Shown here in pieces: positions 30,600-40,300 of a stretch of DNA of 47,907 bases. The notes below the pieces were generated by a model. The model was not told where the DNA came from and did not search any database. It worked only from the letters and a program-made list of their open reading frames with translations. Every line of letters begins with the position of its first letter. Positions within the stretch are counted from its first letter, which is position 1. The stretch lies in NCBI GenBank assembly GCA_016874795.1, contig VGTG01000026.1, positions 1-47,907 of the forward strand. The letters run 5' to 3'. Position numbers and translations under genes: made by a program. Origin of the DNA: Deltaproteobacteria bacterium (GTDB lineage Bacteria > Desulfobacterota > Binatia > UBA12015).

Positions 30600-32514
30600 A
30601 CGGAAGCATCTGATCCTCGGCACGGCCGGACACGTCGACCACGGGAAGACGGAGCTCGTGCGCGCGCTCACCGGGCAGGAGACGGATCGTCTCGCGGCAG
30701 AGAAGGAGCGCGGCATCTCGATCGAGCTCGGATTCGCGCACTACGAGATCGACGGCCGGCGCTTCGGCGTCGTCGACGTCCCGGGGCACGAGCGCTTCCT
30801 CCGCCAGATGCTCGCGGGCGCGCACGGGATCGATCTCGTTCTCTTCGTGATCGCGGCGGACGACGGAATCATGCCGCAGACGGAGGAACACTTCGACATC
30901 CTGCATCTGCTCGGCGTGCAGCACGGGATCTTCGTCCTCACGAAGATCGATCTCGTCGAAGGCGGACGCATCGATGTCGTCCGCTCCGACGTCGAGGTCC
31001 TCGCCGCCGGAACGAACGCCGAGACGTGGCCCGTGTGCGCGGTCTCGAGCACGACCGGTCGAGGCCTCGAAGAGCTCCGCGCGTGGATCCGCGAATCCGT
31101 CGACGATCTTCCCCCGCGGAGTCCTGGCGGTTGGTTCCGGCTGCCGATCGACCGGGCCTTCCACCTGCACGGGCATGGCCTCGTCGTCACGGGAACCGCC
31201 GTCGCGGGCTCGGTGCGCGAAGGGGACGAGCTCGCGCTCCGTCCCGGCGGTCGGACGACGCGCGCGCGTCAAGTACAGGTGCACGGCGAGACGGTGCGCG
31301 AGGCCTTCGTCGGACAGCGCGTCGCGGTCAACCTTCCGGGCGTCGAGCAAGACGAGGCCCGGCGCGGACACTGGCTCGTCGATCCGCGCATCGAGCGTCT
31401 CAGCGACCGCTTCGACTGCCGCGTCGAGATCCGCCCCGGTGCGCGTCGGCCGCTCGCGAGCTTCGACCGCGTGCGCCTCCACGTCTCGACGGCGGAAGTG
31501 ATGGGACGAGTGATCGTGCTCGGGGAAGGCTCCGAGATCGCTCCGAAGTCGACGGCGTGGTGCCAGATCGCGCTCGACGAGCCGGTCCTCGTCGCCGCGG
31601 GCGACCGCTTCATCCTGCGCACGGAGACGGCGACGCGGACGACGGGGGGAGGGCAGGTGGTGCATCCCTTCGCGCCGCGCCACCGGCCGGGGGAGGAGCA
31701 CCTCGAGGAGAAGCTCGAGACGCTGCGCGACGGAACGCTCCCCGAGCGCATCGCCGCCTTCCTCGATCTCCTCCGCGAGTTCGCTGCTCCGACCGAGCTC
31801 GTCGCACAGGCGCTCGCGCGAACCTCGCCGGAGATCCTCGGAGCGGCGGCCCAGAGCCCGCGGGTCGTGGCCTTGCCGCACGCGAGCGCGCCTCTCGCCT
31901 GGACGACGTGCGACAAGTGGACGGAGCTCGAGAGCGCCGTGACCGATGCTCTCGCGGCGTTTCATCGCGCCCACCCGCTCGAAGCGGGAATGGACCTCGA
32001 GTCCCTGCGCTCGCGCCTGAGAGTCCCCCTGCCTCCCAAGCAGTTCCGCCCCGCGATCGATCGCCTCGCGGTGGCCGGTTCCGTCGTACGCGACGAGTCG
32101 CGTGTCCGACTGCCGCAGCATCGCGTCAGCCTCGACGACGGCGAGTCGACGGAGATCACGCGCATCACCGGCCTGCTCGCTTCGGGCGGGCTGACGCCGC
32201 TCGACGCGAAGGTTCTCGCGACGACGGTCGGACTCGCACCGGACCGCCTGACCGCTCTTCTGCGCGTCCTCGAGCAACGCGGGAGCGTCGTTCGCGTGTC
32301 GAGCGATCTCTTCTACGACGCCGCGGCTCACCAGGAAGCGCGTCGTCTCCTCCTCGCGCACTTCCGCGATCATCGGGAGATCACCGTCGCCGACTACCGG
32401 ACACTCCTCTCCGCGAGTCGGAAGTACGCCCTCGCGCTGCTCGAGCACTTCGACGCGACGGGCGTGACGGTGCGGATCGGCGACGCGCGGCGCCTTCGCT
32501 CGACGGGCGGCTGA
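30592..32514 (+). CDS. selB: Selenocysteine-specific elongation factor
   Basis: 640 residues. The EF-Tu-like GTPase domain has [11 protein letters not shown] (10-20), [12 protein letters not shown] and TKIDL. Beta-barrel domains follow, and the C-terminal third (about 420-640) is a set of winged helices that bind the SECIS hairpin. It delivers Sec-tRNA(Sec) to in-frame UGA codons. The ATG overlaps selA by 8 bases. The stop faces the parvulin gene, with 18 bases between them. selC and selD are not in the window. Confidence 0.95.
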
Positions 32515-32532
32515 GCTTCCTCGCGACGACGC

Positions 32533-33510
32533 TCAGTGGCCGGCGCCGCCGTGCACCGGCACGACGCCGACGCCAGGGCTCGGCTCGGGCACGTTCTTCG
32601 CCACCTCCTCCAGCTTCACCTCGTCGATCTGGAGGTTCGCCCGCTTCTTCAGGTCCTCGTAGTAGTCCTGCGTGCGGTCCTGGATCGTCTGGTGCCGGAG
32701 CGTCGCACGGATCTGCTCACGCACTTGATCGATCGGCTTCTGCTCGCCCTCGCGACGCTCCTCGAGCCGGATGACGTGGAATCCGTATTGTGTCTTGACG
32801 ACGTCGCTGAGATCACCCGGCTTCTTCAGGACGAACGCGGCCTCCTCGAACTCCGGCACCATCCGGCCATGACCGAAGAACCCGAGATCGCCGCCCTTGC
32901 GAGCGGAAGCGGTGTCGACGGAGCTCTCCTTCGCGAGCGCCTCGAAGCTCTTCGGATCCGCTACGAGCTTGTCGTGGATCTCCTTCGCCGTCTTTTCGTC
33001 GCGGACGAGAATGTGCCGCGCGCGGATCGTCGTCGTCGAGTAACGATCGCGATTCTTCTCGTAGTAGTCGGCGACTTCCTCGTCCGTCGGCGTCGGAGCA
33101 TCCTGGAGCTCGCGCACGAGCTTCTGCACGACGAGACGCTTCTCCATGTCCGCGATCTGACGCGCGATCTCGGGATCGTCCGCGAGACCACGTCGCTTCC
33201 CTTCCTCGAACAGAAGCTCGTTCAGCACGTGATTCTCGACGAAGCGCGCACGCCCTTCGCCGTTCATGAGCTGGCGCGAGCGGCGCGGCAGACGCTGTAG
33301 CTCGACCGTGAGCTCCTCGGCGGTCAAGGCCCCGCCCTCGTAGCGCGCGACGACCTCGCCGACGACCTCCTCTTCCTCGGCCGCCGCAGGCTCGGCAACC
33401 GCGGTCGCCACGGCCTGGGGACCCCCTTGCGGTGCGGGCGTGGATCCCTCACAACCGCCGAGAATCAGCCCGAGAACCAGTCCGATGCAAAGCGAGAGTC
33501 TACCGAGCAT
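32533..33510 (-). CDS. Parvulin-type peptidyl-prolyl isomerase lipoprotein
   Basis: 325 residues. A signal peptide ends in LILGGC, a lipobox with Cys20, so the protein is lipid-anchored. A Pro/Ala/Glu-rich linker and a SurA-like helical chaperone region (about 55-160) come before one parvulin (PpiC) domain (about 163-265: ARHILV, GGDLGFFGHGRMVPEFEEAA, YGFHVIRLEE). It probably helps fold outer-membrane or exported proteins. It is divergent from the AAA regulator gene over a 198-base gap and convergent with selB. Confidence 0.9.
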   Translation of the reverse strand: MLGRLSLCIGLVLGLILGGCEGSTPAPQGGPQAVATAVAEPAAAEEEEVVGEVVARYEGGALTAEELTVELQRLPRRSRQLMNGEGRARFVENHVLNELLFEEGKRRGLADDPEIARQIADMEKRLVVQKLVRELQDAPTPTDEEVADYYEKNRDRYSTTTIRARHILVRDEKTAKEIHDKLVADPKSFEALAKESSVDTASARKGGDLGFFGHGRMVPEFEEAAFVLKKPGDLSDVVKTQYGFHVIRLEERREGEQKPIDQVREQIRATLRHQTIQDRTQDYYEDLKKRANLQIDEVKLEEVAKNVPEPSPGVGVVPVHGGAGH

Positions 33511-33708
33511 GACCCTCTGCTTAGCCGAAACCGGAGCTTCTCCGAAAGGTCGAGAAGGCCTTGGCAGACGCTCGCGGAGTCGGCCCCGGCTCGCCTTGCG
33601 CGCTGCTCTCGTGTCGGCCAACCTCTCCCCTGGCGGCGTGAGACCGGTCCAGCCGTCTCGCTCAAACCAAGTACTGCGCGTACGTCCCGGTGAACGCCGA
33701 GGGCAAAC

Positions 33709-35049
33709 GTGGTGACGAACACGTCGACCCCGAAGATGCAGTTTCCGAGCGAAGAGAGGTTCCTGCAGTATTGCGTCAGCAAGCGCAGAACGTACCTGCG
33801 CCAGCTCTTCGAGCGTCGTAGCCTGCGCGGCTTCTACGACCTCTGGCAAGGCGAGATGACTCTCGCGGGAAGTCGCTTCGAGATCGCGGGCATTCCGCGG
33901 CAGCGTAGCCGCGCGCTCGGTCGCGAATTGCGCTGGCTCCTGCTGCAGGATCTGCACCGCCTCGCACGCAACGTCGTCCCCGAGTTCCCGCCGGCGCCGC
34001 CCACCGTCATCGAGCGCCTTCCCGGCGCGCTGCATCAGGTGCGCACCGCGCGGTCGATGCTGATCGCGGGCGAGGAAGGCGTCGGCAAAGAGCAGCTCGC
34101 GGTCCTGCTGCACGTTCTCTCGGGGCGTCCCGGCGCGCTCGTTCGTGTTTCCGCGGCCGAGCTCGGCAACGCCAGCGGGACGCCGACGCGCCAGCTCATG
34201 CCGGAGCGCGGCTCGGTTTACATCGACCTCGTCGAGAATCTCGAGCCGCACGCACAAGAGGATCTTCTCGCGTTCCTGAACGGCGAAGCGCGACGACGCG
34301 ATCTTCTCTTCTTCGCCGCGACGCGCGCCGAGCCGCGCGAGCTCGTTTCGCGCCACGGGCTGCGCCGCGACCTCTTCGTGCGCGTGAGCCAGACGGAGGT
34401 CCGCCTGCCGCCGCTCGAGCGTGGTGCGGAAGAAGTTCCGGACTTCGTCGGGGACATCGTCTACGACCTCGTTCGCATCTCGCCGGAGGAGCTCGCCACG
34501 CTGCGCGACGAAGCGGAGACGCTCGCGACGGCCTGGCGCAACGGACCAAGCATCCCCGTACCGCCGAGCTACGACTTCTTCTCGGAAGCGCTCTCCTACG
34601 TCCTGTGGGAGGAGCGACGCGAGCGTGCCGCGAACGTCCTCGATCACGAGTTCGTCGCAAGCATCACGAACGCTTCGGTCGCGGGGAATTTCCGCGGTCT
34701 CTGCCACCGCGTCGCGGCGGCTCTCGCGCAACGCGCGATCACCGACCCGCGGCGACGAAGCGCCGGAGCGGCTCGTGTCGGCGAGCGAGCGGGCCTCGCG
34801 CGGTCCGCCGTCTCCGGGCCTCTCGAGCGAGAGCCCGAGAGCGACGCGTCGGTCGAAGTTCCGACGCATCTCCGCCGCGACGAGCTTCTCGCCGTTTACT
34901 ATCGCGCTCTCCTCGAAGAGGAATCCGGCGATCTGCAGCGCGTCGCCGCGCGTGCCGGTCTCGCGTCGCACGAGCTTCGCGGCGAGCTCGAGCGTCTCGG
35001 TATGCAAGACGAAGCCGACGCGGACGCGCCACCGCCCACACGAAGCTAG
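33709..35049 (+). CDS. Degenerate sigma54-activator-like AAA protein with Fis-type HTH
   Basis: 446 residues. Residues 1-100 are an unfamiliar basic region. A P-loop-like GEEGVGKEQ (121-129) matches the GESGTGKE form of sigma54 activators, and RGSVYIDLVENLE follows where Walker B would be. The GAFTGA loop that contacts sigma54 is absent and the domain is shortened. Residues about 395-435 form a Fis-like helix-turn-helix (VAARAGLASHELRGELERLGM). The protein could bind DNA without activating sigma54 promoters. The start is uncertain: GTG 33709, GTG 33712 (better spaced from GAGGG) or ATG 33736. Confidence 0.7.
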   Translation: MVTNTSTPKMQFPSEERFLQYCVSKRRTYLRQLFERRSLRGFYDLWQGEMTLAGSRFEIAGIPRQRSRALGRELRWLLLQDLHRLARNVVPEFPPAPPTVIERLPGALHQVRTARSMLIAGEEGVGKEQLAVLLHVLSGRPGALVRVSAAELGNASGTPTRQLMPERGSVYIDLVENLEPHAQEDLLAFLNGEARRRDLLFFAATRAEPRELVSRHGLRRDLFVRVSQTEVRLPPLERGAEEVPDFVGDIVYDLVRISPEELATLRDEAETLATAWRNGPSIPVPPSYDFFSEALSYVLWEERRERAANVLDHEFVASITNASVAGNFRGLCHRVAAALAQRAITDPRRRSAGAARVGERAGLARSAVSGPLEREPESDASVEVPTHLRRDELLAVYYRALLEEESGDLQRVAARAGLASHELRGELERLGMQDEADADAPPPTRS

Positions 35050-35060
35050 GTGTGAACCCT

Positions 35061-35137
35061 CCGAGCGATGCGAGCGCGGGGAGTGAGGCGCAGCTTAGGC
35101 TTTGCCGGGTGGAGCGAGGGGGCGCGTGCCCCCTCGT
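35061..35137 (-). repeat. Dispersed palindromic repeat, copy A
   Basis: Read on the minus strand, this 77-base segment aligns almost end to end with 43481-43554 on the plus strand. The shared core is a CGAGGGGGC-type hairpin with loop ACGC, then a CCAC spacer, then GGCAAAGCC and a GCGCTCGC-rich tail. It lies directly after the stop of the AAA regulator gene. It is a REP-like intergenic element; nothing in it codes for protein. Confidence 0.75.
35115..35136. terminator. Hairpin within repeat copy A
   Basis: A perfect 9-bp stem (35115-35123 with 35128-35136) with loop GCGT and no clear U-tract. It could end transcription of the AAA regulator gene or protect the transcript end. Confidence 0.45.
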
Positions 35138-35304
35138 CAAACCAGCCCCTGTTGCGCGCCGGCGGCGCATCAGACAGGATCGCGCCGTTCCGGATGTGGT
35201 TCGACTGGTCCAACGAGAATGGGAATGAATCGACGGGGCCGAAAGAGCGGCAACCCGGTCGTTCGACGCTGGCGGCATCCCCGCCGCACATGAGGGGGAT
35301 CGAG

Positions 35305-35568
35305 ATGGACGATGTCTTGCGCCAAGCGGAAGCGCTTCTCCGCTTCTCCGGCGAGGTCGAGAACCGCATGGCCGAGAGCGGCCTCGGCGGCGTGACCGGA
35401 GTGATCGAGCGCTACGTGCAGCTTCGGCAGGCGCTGGACCGCCTGAGCCAGCGTGAGCTCGATTGGGCGAAGGGCGAAGTCGATCGTCTCATCGCGACGC
35501 TCACCGCGGTCGCGGACCAGCTCGAGCAGCTCCGCGCGATCAAGCTCGCGATCGTCGATCCCAACTGA
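35305..35568 (+). CDS. Small coiled-coil protein, unknown function
   Basis: 87 residues, almost entirely helical with heptad-like spacing of Leu, Val and Ile and no cysteines. The ATG at 35305 has GAGGGGGA five bases upstream, the best ribosome site in the area. The in-frame ATG at 35290 has none. About 255 bases separate it from the gene before and contain repeat copy A. No family is recognised; small scaffold or regulatory partner proteins look like this. It converges with the VanZ-like gene, with 14 bases between stops. Confidence 0.65.
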   Translation: MDDVLRQAEALLRFSGEVENRMAESGLGGVTGVIERYVQLRQALDRLSQRELDWAKGEVDRLIATLTAVADQLEQLRAIKLAIVDPN

Positions 35569-35582
35569 AATCGTGCGGACGT

Positions 35583-36056
35583 CTATCGCGGGCCGGCGCA
35601 AGCACGCAAGCGACCTCTCGGCGGCCACACGAAGAGCAGCACGGCCAGCGCCAGTGCTGCTCCCGCGGCGTCGAAGAGGACGTCGCCGACGGCGGCGGAG
35701 CGCGACGGAACGAAGATCTGATGGACCTCGTCGATCACCGCCCACGCGACGCTGAGAAGCAGCGCGATCGAGGCAGCCTTGCGCGCGGGACGCCGGCCGT
35801 CGTACAACGCGCGGAAGAGGAGCAGCGCGAGCACCCCGTACTCCGTCATGTGCGCGAGCTTCCGGATGCCTGCGTGCGCGAGCTGGATCTGGCCCTGCCC
35901 GAGCCACGGCAGGACGTCCTCGAGCAAAGGCACGAGGATCCAGCCCGTGCCCGAGCCGCTGAAGAGATCCGTCGAGAAGGTCCAGATCAGGCCGGCCCAG
36001 GCGACGACGGGAAGCCAGCGCGAGAGCGTTCCGCTGGCGCCGCGAGACGCGCGCAA
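35583..36056 (-). CDS. VanZ-like membrane protein
   Basis: 157 residues with four membrane segments. The conserved features are RKLAHMTEYGVLALLLFRAL and DEVHQIFVPSRSAAVGDVLFDAAGA, the classical VanZ-family pattern. VanZ gives low-level teicoplanin resistance in enterococci, but most family members have no known role. The TTG start at 36056 is the only reasonable one; a CTG at the end of the VKOR-DsbA gene is an alternative. It lies 11 bases downstream of that gene and is probably co-transcribed with it. Confidence 0.8.
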   Translation of the reverse strand: MRASRGASGTLSRWLPVVAWAGLIWTFSTDLFSGSGTGWILVPLLEDVLPWLGQGQIQLAHAGIRKLAHMTEYGVLALLLFRALYDGRRPARKAASIALLLSVAWAVIDEVHQIFVPSRSAAVGDVLFDAAGAALALAVLLFVWPPRGRLRACAGPR

Positions 36057-36067
36057 ACGAGGGCGGC

Positions 36068-37318
36068 TCAGCGAGCCGCCGTCGCGGGGCCGGAGTCGCG
36101 CGCGAGCCGCTCGCGCTCGATCGCGAACGCGTAGCGATACTGCTCGGGGCGCGAGAAGCCGCCGTCGACGCGACGCCCGTTGATGAAGAACGTCGGCGTC
36201 GACTGCACGCCTGCGTCCTGTCCGGCCTTTACGTCCTTCGCGACAGCTGCGGCGGCCTCCGGCGAGTCGAGGCACTTCTCGAACTGCGCCGTGTCGAGGC
36301 CGACGCGCGACGCGTAGCCCTTCAGGTCGTCGCGCGAGAGCGCCGTCTGGTTCTCGAACAGCAGGAGGTTGAACGCCGATCCCTTGCCGCTCTGCACGGC
36401 GCACACGGAAGCGGTCGCGGCGGTACACGCGTCCGCGTGGTTGCGCGTCTCGATCGCCGCGTTGCAGTCCGCGTTCAGCGGGAAGTTCCGGTGGATCACC
36501 TCGACGTCGGCGCCGTCGGTCGCGAGAACCTCCGTCAGGTCGAGAAACGCCCTGCGACAGTAGGGACACTGGAAGTCGGAGAACTCGACCACGGTGATCG
36601 CGGCGCCACCTGCGGGGTGGCTCTCGTCGATCGGAGGATCGACGATCGGTCTGGAGACGTAGAAGGCATAGAAGCGCGGATCCTTCTGCTTGATGCCCTC
36701 GACCGACATCGGTCCGCCCGTCGTCTCGTCGGACGCCTGGACGACGCCGAGCACCACGACGACCGCGAGGGTCGCCCCCACCGCCGCCGCGAGCGGTCCG
36801 GGACGAAAGGGCGACGAGCTCTCTCGCGACACCTCGACGAGAAGCGCGAGCGCCGCGCCGAAGAGGCCGATCCCGACGGCATCCATCGAGAGGCAGATCG
36901 GGCAGGCGACGCCGATCACGAACGCCGAGACGAAGAAGAAGTACAGCGAGATCCCGAAGATGCCGAGCGTCAAACCGAAGAGCGCGGTCGCGAGCGGCAG
37001 CCGGCGCGCCGGGGGAGCGCGCATCACCAGGACCGCGAGCACCGCCGTCGCGAGATACGACAAGATCCCCCACGCCCCGACCGGGATGCCGAGGAACTCC
37101 GAGTACGCGCTGCCCAGCACGACGTCGCAGGACAGCCCCTCGGACACGTCGCAAAAACTAGTGTAGTCGCCCTGGCTTGCAGCCAGTCGATCATGGATAA
37201 AGAGCACCACCGAGCCGAGGATCAGGCCCACCATGGAGAGGACGAGGAGCAGGACCGGGAGGGATCCGATTCGAGGCGCCGCGGGCGAAGAAATCGAGCT
37301 GCGACGGGCGCTTGGCAT
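36068..37318 (-). CDS. VKOR-DsbA fusion, disulfide-forming system in one chain
   Basis: 416 residues. The N-terminal half is a VKOR domain with about four or five helices, loop cysteines Cys56 and Cys64 and the quinone-side CPIC at 139-142. A membrane helix (about 175-195) leads to a periplasmic DsbA-like thioredoxin domain with CPYC at 251-254 and the cis-Pro segment STPTFFING. Quinone oxidises VKOR, which oxidises the attached DsbA, which forms disulfides in exported proteins, so DsbB is unnecessary. Further cysteines in the DsbA part (FPLNADCN and HADACTAATASVC) may form structural bonds. The ATG overlaps the start of the divergent glycosyltransferase gene by 2 bases. Confidence 0.92.
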   Translation of the reverse strand: MPSARRSSISSPAAPRIGSLPVLLLVLSMVGLILGSVVLFIHDRLAASQGDYTSFCDVSEGLSCDVVLGSAYSEFLGIPVGAWGILSYLATAVLAVLVMRAPPARRLPLATALFGLTLGIFGISLYFFFVSAFVIGVACPICLSMDAVGIGLFGAALALLVEVSRESSSPFRPGPLAAAVGATLAVVVVLGVVQASDETTGGPMSVEGIKQKDPRFYAFYVSRPIVDPPIDESHPAGGAAITVVEFSDFQCPYCRRAFLDLTEVLATDGADVEVIHRNFPLNADCNAAIETRNHADACTAATASVCAVQSGKGSAFNLLLFENQTALSRDDLKGYASRVGLDTAQFEKCLDSPEAAAAVAKDVKAGQDAGVQSTPTFFINGRRVDGGFSRPEQYRYAFAIERERLARDSGPATAAR

Positions 37319-40300
37319 GATTGGCGGGGATCCTAGCCACGCGAGGTTTGCAATTCAACGCAGCCCTCGCGCTCGTTCGACGTGGAAGCGCGTCTTCTCA
37401 TTCGCATTCCTCGCGTGCTCGCTCGTGCTCGCACTCGGAGCTCCCGCGAGCGCGCGTGACCTCGTCATCAACGGCAGCTTCACCGCGGGAGCGGAGAGTC
37501 AGCCGAACGGCTGGCGGCCCGACCTCTGGAGCGCCGCGGCCGGCACCACCTTCGAGTGGAAGAAGGACGACGTCGCCCCGGGCGTCGTGATCGTTCGGAA
37601 CCCGAACCCGAACGACGCGCGCTGGATCCAGGAAGTCCCGGTGCAGCCCGGACAGTGGTATCGGCTCTCGGGCTTCGTGCGCGCGGTCGGAGTTTCCGAC
37701 GGGGGCGCCGGCGCGAACCTGTCGATCCTGCGTGGCTTCGATCGGACGGAAGCGTTCCATGGCGACACCGAGTGGACTCCCGTCTCGATGTGGTTCAAGG
37801 CGAACCCGGACGAGACGAAGGTCACCGTCGCCTGCCGTCTCGGGGGCTACGCGGAGACGTCGTCGGGCGAGGTGTGGTGCGCGGGCATTCGCCTCGAAGC
37901 GCAGGCGGCGCCGCCCGTCAATGCCAACTTCGTCTACGGACCGATCGAGGAGTCGACGGCGACGGTCGGGCTTCCGACCGTTCTCGGGCTGATCTTCCTG
38001 CTCGTCTTCGGGCTCGGCCATTACGGCAGCGTCGGCGCGAGCGTCCCGAGGAGAGAGAAGCTCGCGCTCGCCGGAATCCTGATCGTGGTGCTCGCCGCAA
38101 AGATCGCGGCGGCCCCCTGGTTCCAGTACCGCGTCGACGTCGGGACGTACTCCGCCTGGGCGATCAAGCTCGCGGGCGAAGGTCCCGCTCGCTTCTACGC
38201 TCCGGGTTACTTCGCCGACTATCCGCCCGGCTACATGTACGTGCTCTGGGGAATCGGCGTCCTGAGCAACGCCGTCGGGATCCCGTTCGGCTCGTCGGGG
38301 TTCCTGATCCTCTTGAAGCTACCCGCACTGCTCGCGGACGCGGCCGTCGCGTGGCTGACGTTCGCGCGCCTCCGCAGCGACGACAAGCGTCTTGCGTGGA
38401 CGGCGGCGCTCGCCTTCGCGCTCAACCCCGCGCTCGTATTGAATTCGGCGGTCTGGGGACAGACCGATTCCGTCCTCGGGCTTCTCGTCCTCCTCGCGTT
38501 CCTCGCGCAAGGCGAGCGACGCTTCGAGCTCGCGTGGGTGTTCGCGGCGCTCGCAGTCCTGACGAAGCCGCAAGCGCTCCTCCTCGTCCCGCTGCTCGCC
38601 TTCTGGCCGCGCGGCTGGTGGAAGACCGGCCGTCCCATCTCGAGCCTCCTCGCCGCTTTGGCGACGGTCTTCGTCGTCGCCGATCCGTTCCGGGGCGAGC
38701 GTCCGTGGCGCTGGCTCGTCGACCTCTACTTCGGGACGACGGGCTACTACGCCGAGACGTCGGTCAACGCGATGAACCTCGCCGCGCTCCTCTTCGGGAT
38801 GCGGCACAACGACTCCGAGATCACGCTCGGGCTCTCCGCGAACAACTGGGGCTTCCTGATCGGTCTCGCGATCGGGCTCGCCTTCTTCGTCGCCTACCTG
38901 CGGCGACGAGATCGCGTGCTCTACACGAACCTCTTCGCAGCGGCGACGCTCACCTCGTTCACATGCTTGACGCGCATGCACGAGCGCTATCTCTACCCTT
39001 TCTTCGTGTTCGCGGGGCTGCTCGCGATCACGGGGCCGCTCGGCGCGATCTACTGGACGCTCTCGGCGCTGTTCCTCGCGAACCAGCTCGTCGTCTACCT
39101 CTATCAGGAGAGCGCGACCTCGGGCCCGACGTGGCTCTGGATGACCGTCGCGGTCCTCACGACCGCGTGCCTCTTCGCCTGGCTCGCGCTCACCTGGAGA
39201 ATCGTCCAGGGCAAGGTCGAGGTGCCGGGAGCGCGCGCGCTCGAGCGCGACGACTCGGCGTGGCTCCGCTGGCTCGCTCTCGACCGATCGGGCCCGAGCC
39301 TCGCTCCGCCGACTCCGGAGGGGGCGACCGCGGATGCCTCGGGCGCGCCGCTCACCTCATGGACGAGGCACGAGGCCGTCTACCTCCTCGCGCTCCTGCT
39401 CCTCTCGCTCGGCCTGCGGCTCTACGCGATCGACAAGCCGACGGACCTCGTCTTCGACGAGGTCTACTTCGTCGAGCAGGGCCGGAACTACCTCACGGGC
39501 ACCGACTTCCTCGATCCCCACCCGCCGTTCGCGAAGCTGATGATCGGACTCGGCATCGGCGCGGTCGGCGACACGCCGTTCGGCTGGCGCATCATGAACG
39601 CGATCGTCGGCACGATCCTGGTCGGCCTGATGTACGTGCTCGGGCGCGAGCTCTTCCAGCGCCGTCTCGCCGCCGGGCTCGCGGCACTCTTCGTCGCGAT
39701 CGACGGGCTCTGTCTCGTCGACTCGCGCATCGCCGTGATCGACATCCACTACGTGACGTGGGCGATCGGCGCGTACACCCTCACGATCCGGTTGATCCGA
39801 AAACGGGACTACCAGAACGTGCCGCTCCTTCTCGGGATCGGCGCCGTGCTCGGCGTCTCCGTCGGATCGAAGCTCTACATTCCATTCTTCAGCTTCATTC
39901 TCGTCCTCGGTGCGCTCGCCGTGACGGGCTGGAACCAGGCGCGCAGAATGAAGCAGCCGGTCGTGCGCTTTCTCGCGAAGCCGATCCTCGTCGTGGGCTG
40001 GACGGCGTTCGGCGTGTACGTCCTCACCTACGCGCCGCACTTCCTCTGGGGCTGGTGGCACTCGCCGATCGACCTCGTCAATTACATCTTCGTCGAGGTT
40101 CCGAACTATCAGGCGGCGGTCGCCGACGCGCAGCACCCGTACTCGTCGAAGTGGTGGACGTGGCCGCTTCTGCTGCGGCCCGTCTGGTACTACTGGAAGG
40201 ACCCCGGACCGACGCCCGGCATGGTCGTCGGTATCTGGGGCTCGGGAAACCTGGCGATCTGGTGGGCCGCGCTCGCCGCGCTTGCGTTCGTCGCCTGGCA

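Noticed and set aside
33561-33576. Possible sigma54 promoter (TTGGCAGACGCTCGC) before the AAA regulator gene
   Set aside because: The GG and GC elements are not at the required spacing of ten bases and the TTGC part is missing.
35050-35304. Possible tRNA-Sec or other small RNA gene near selAB, here and in 33511-33708
   Set aside because: No acceptor stem, T-loop GGTTCGA-type box or CCA-compatible end was found; the structure present is explained by the palindromic repeat.
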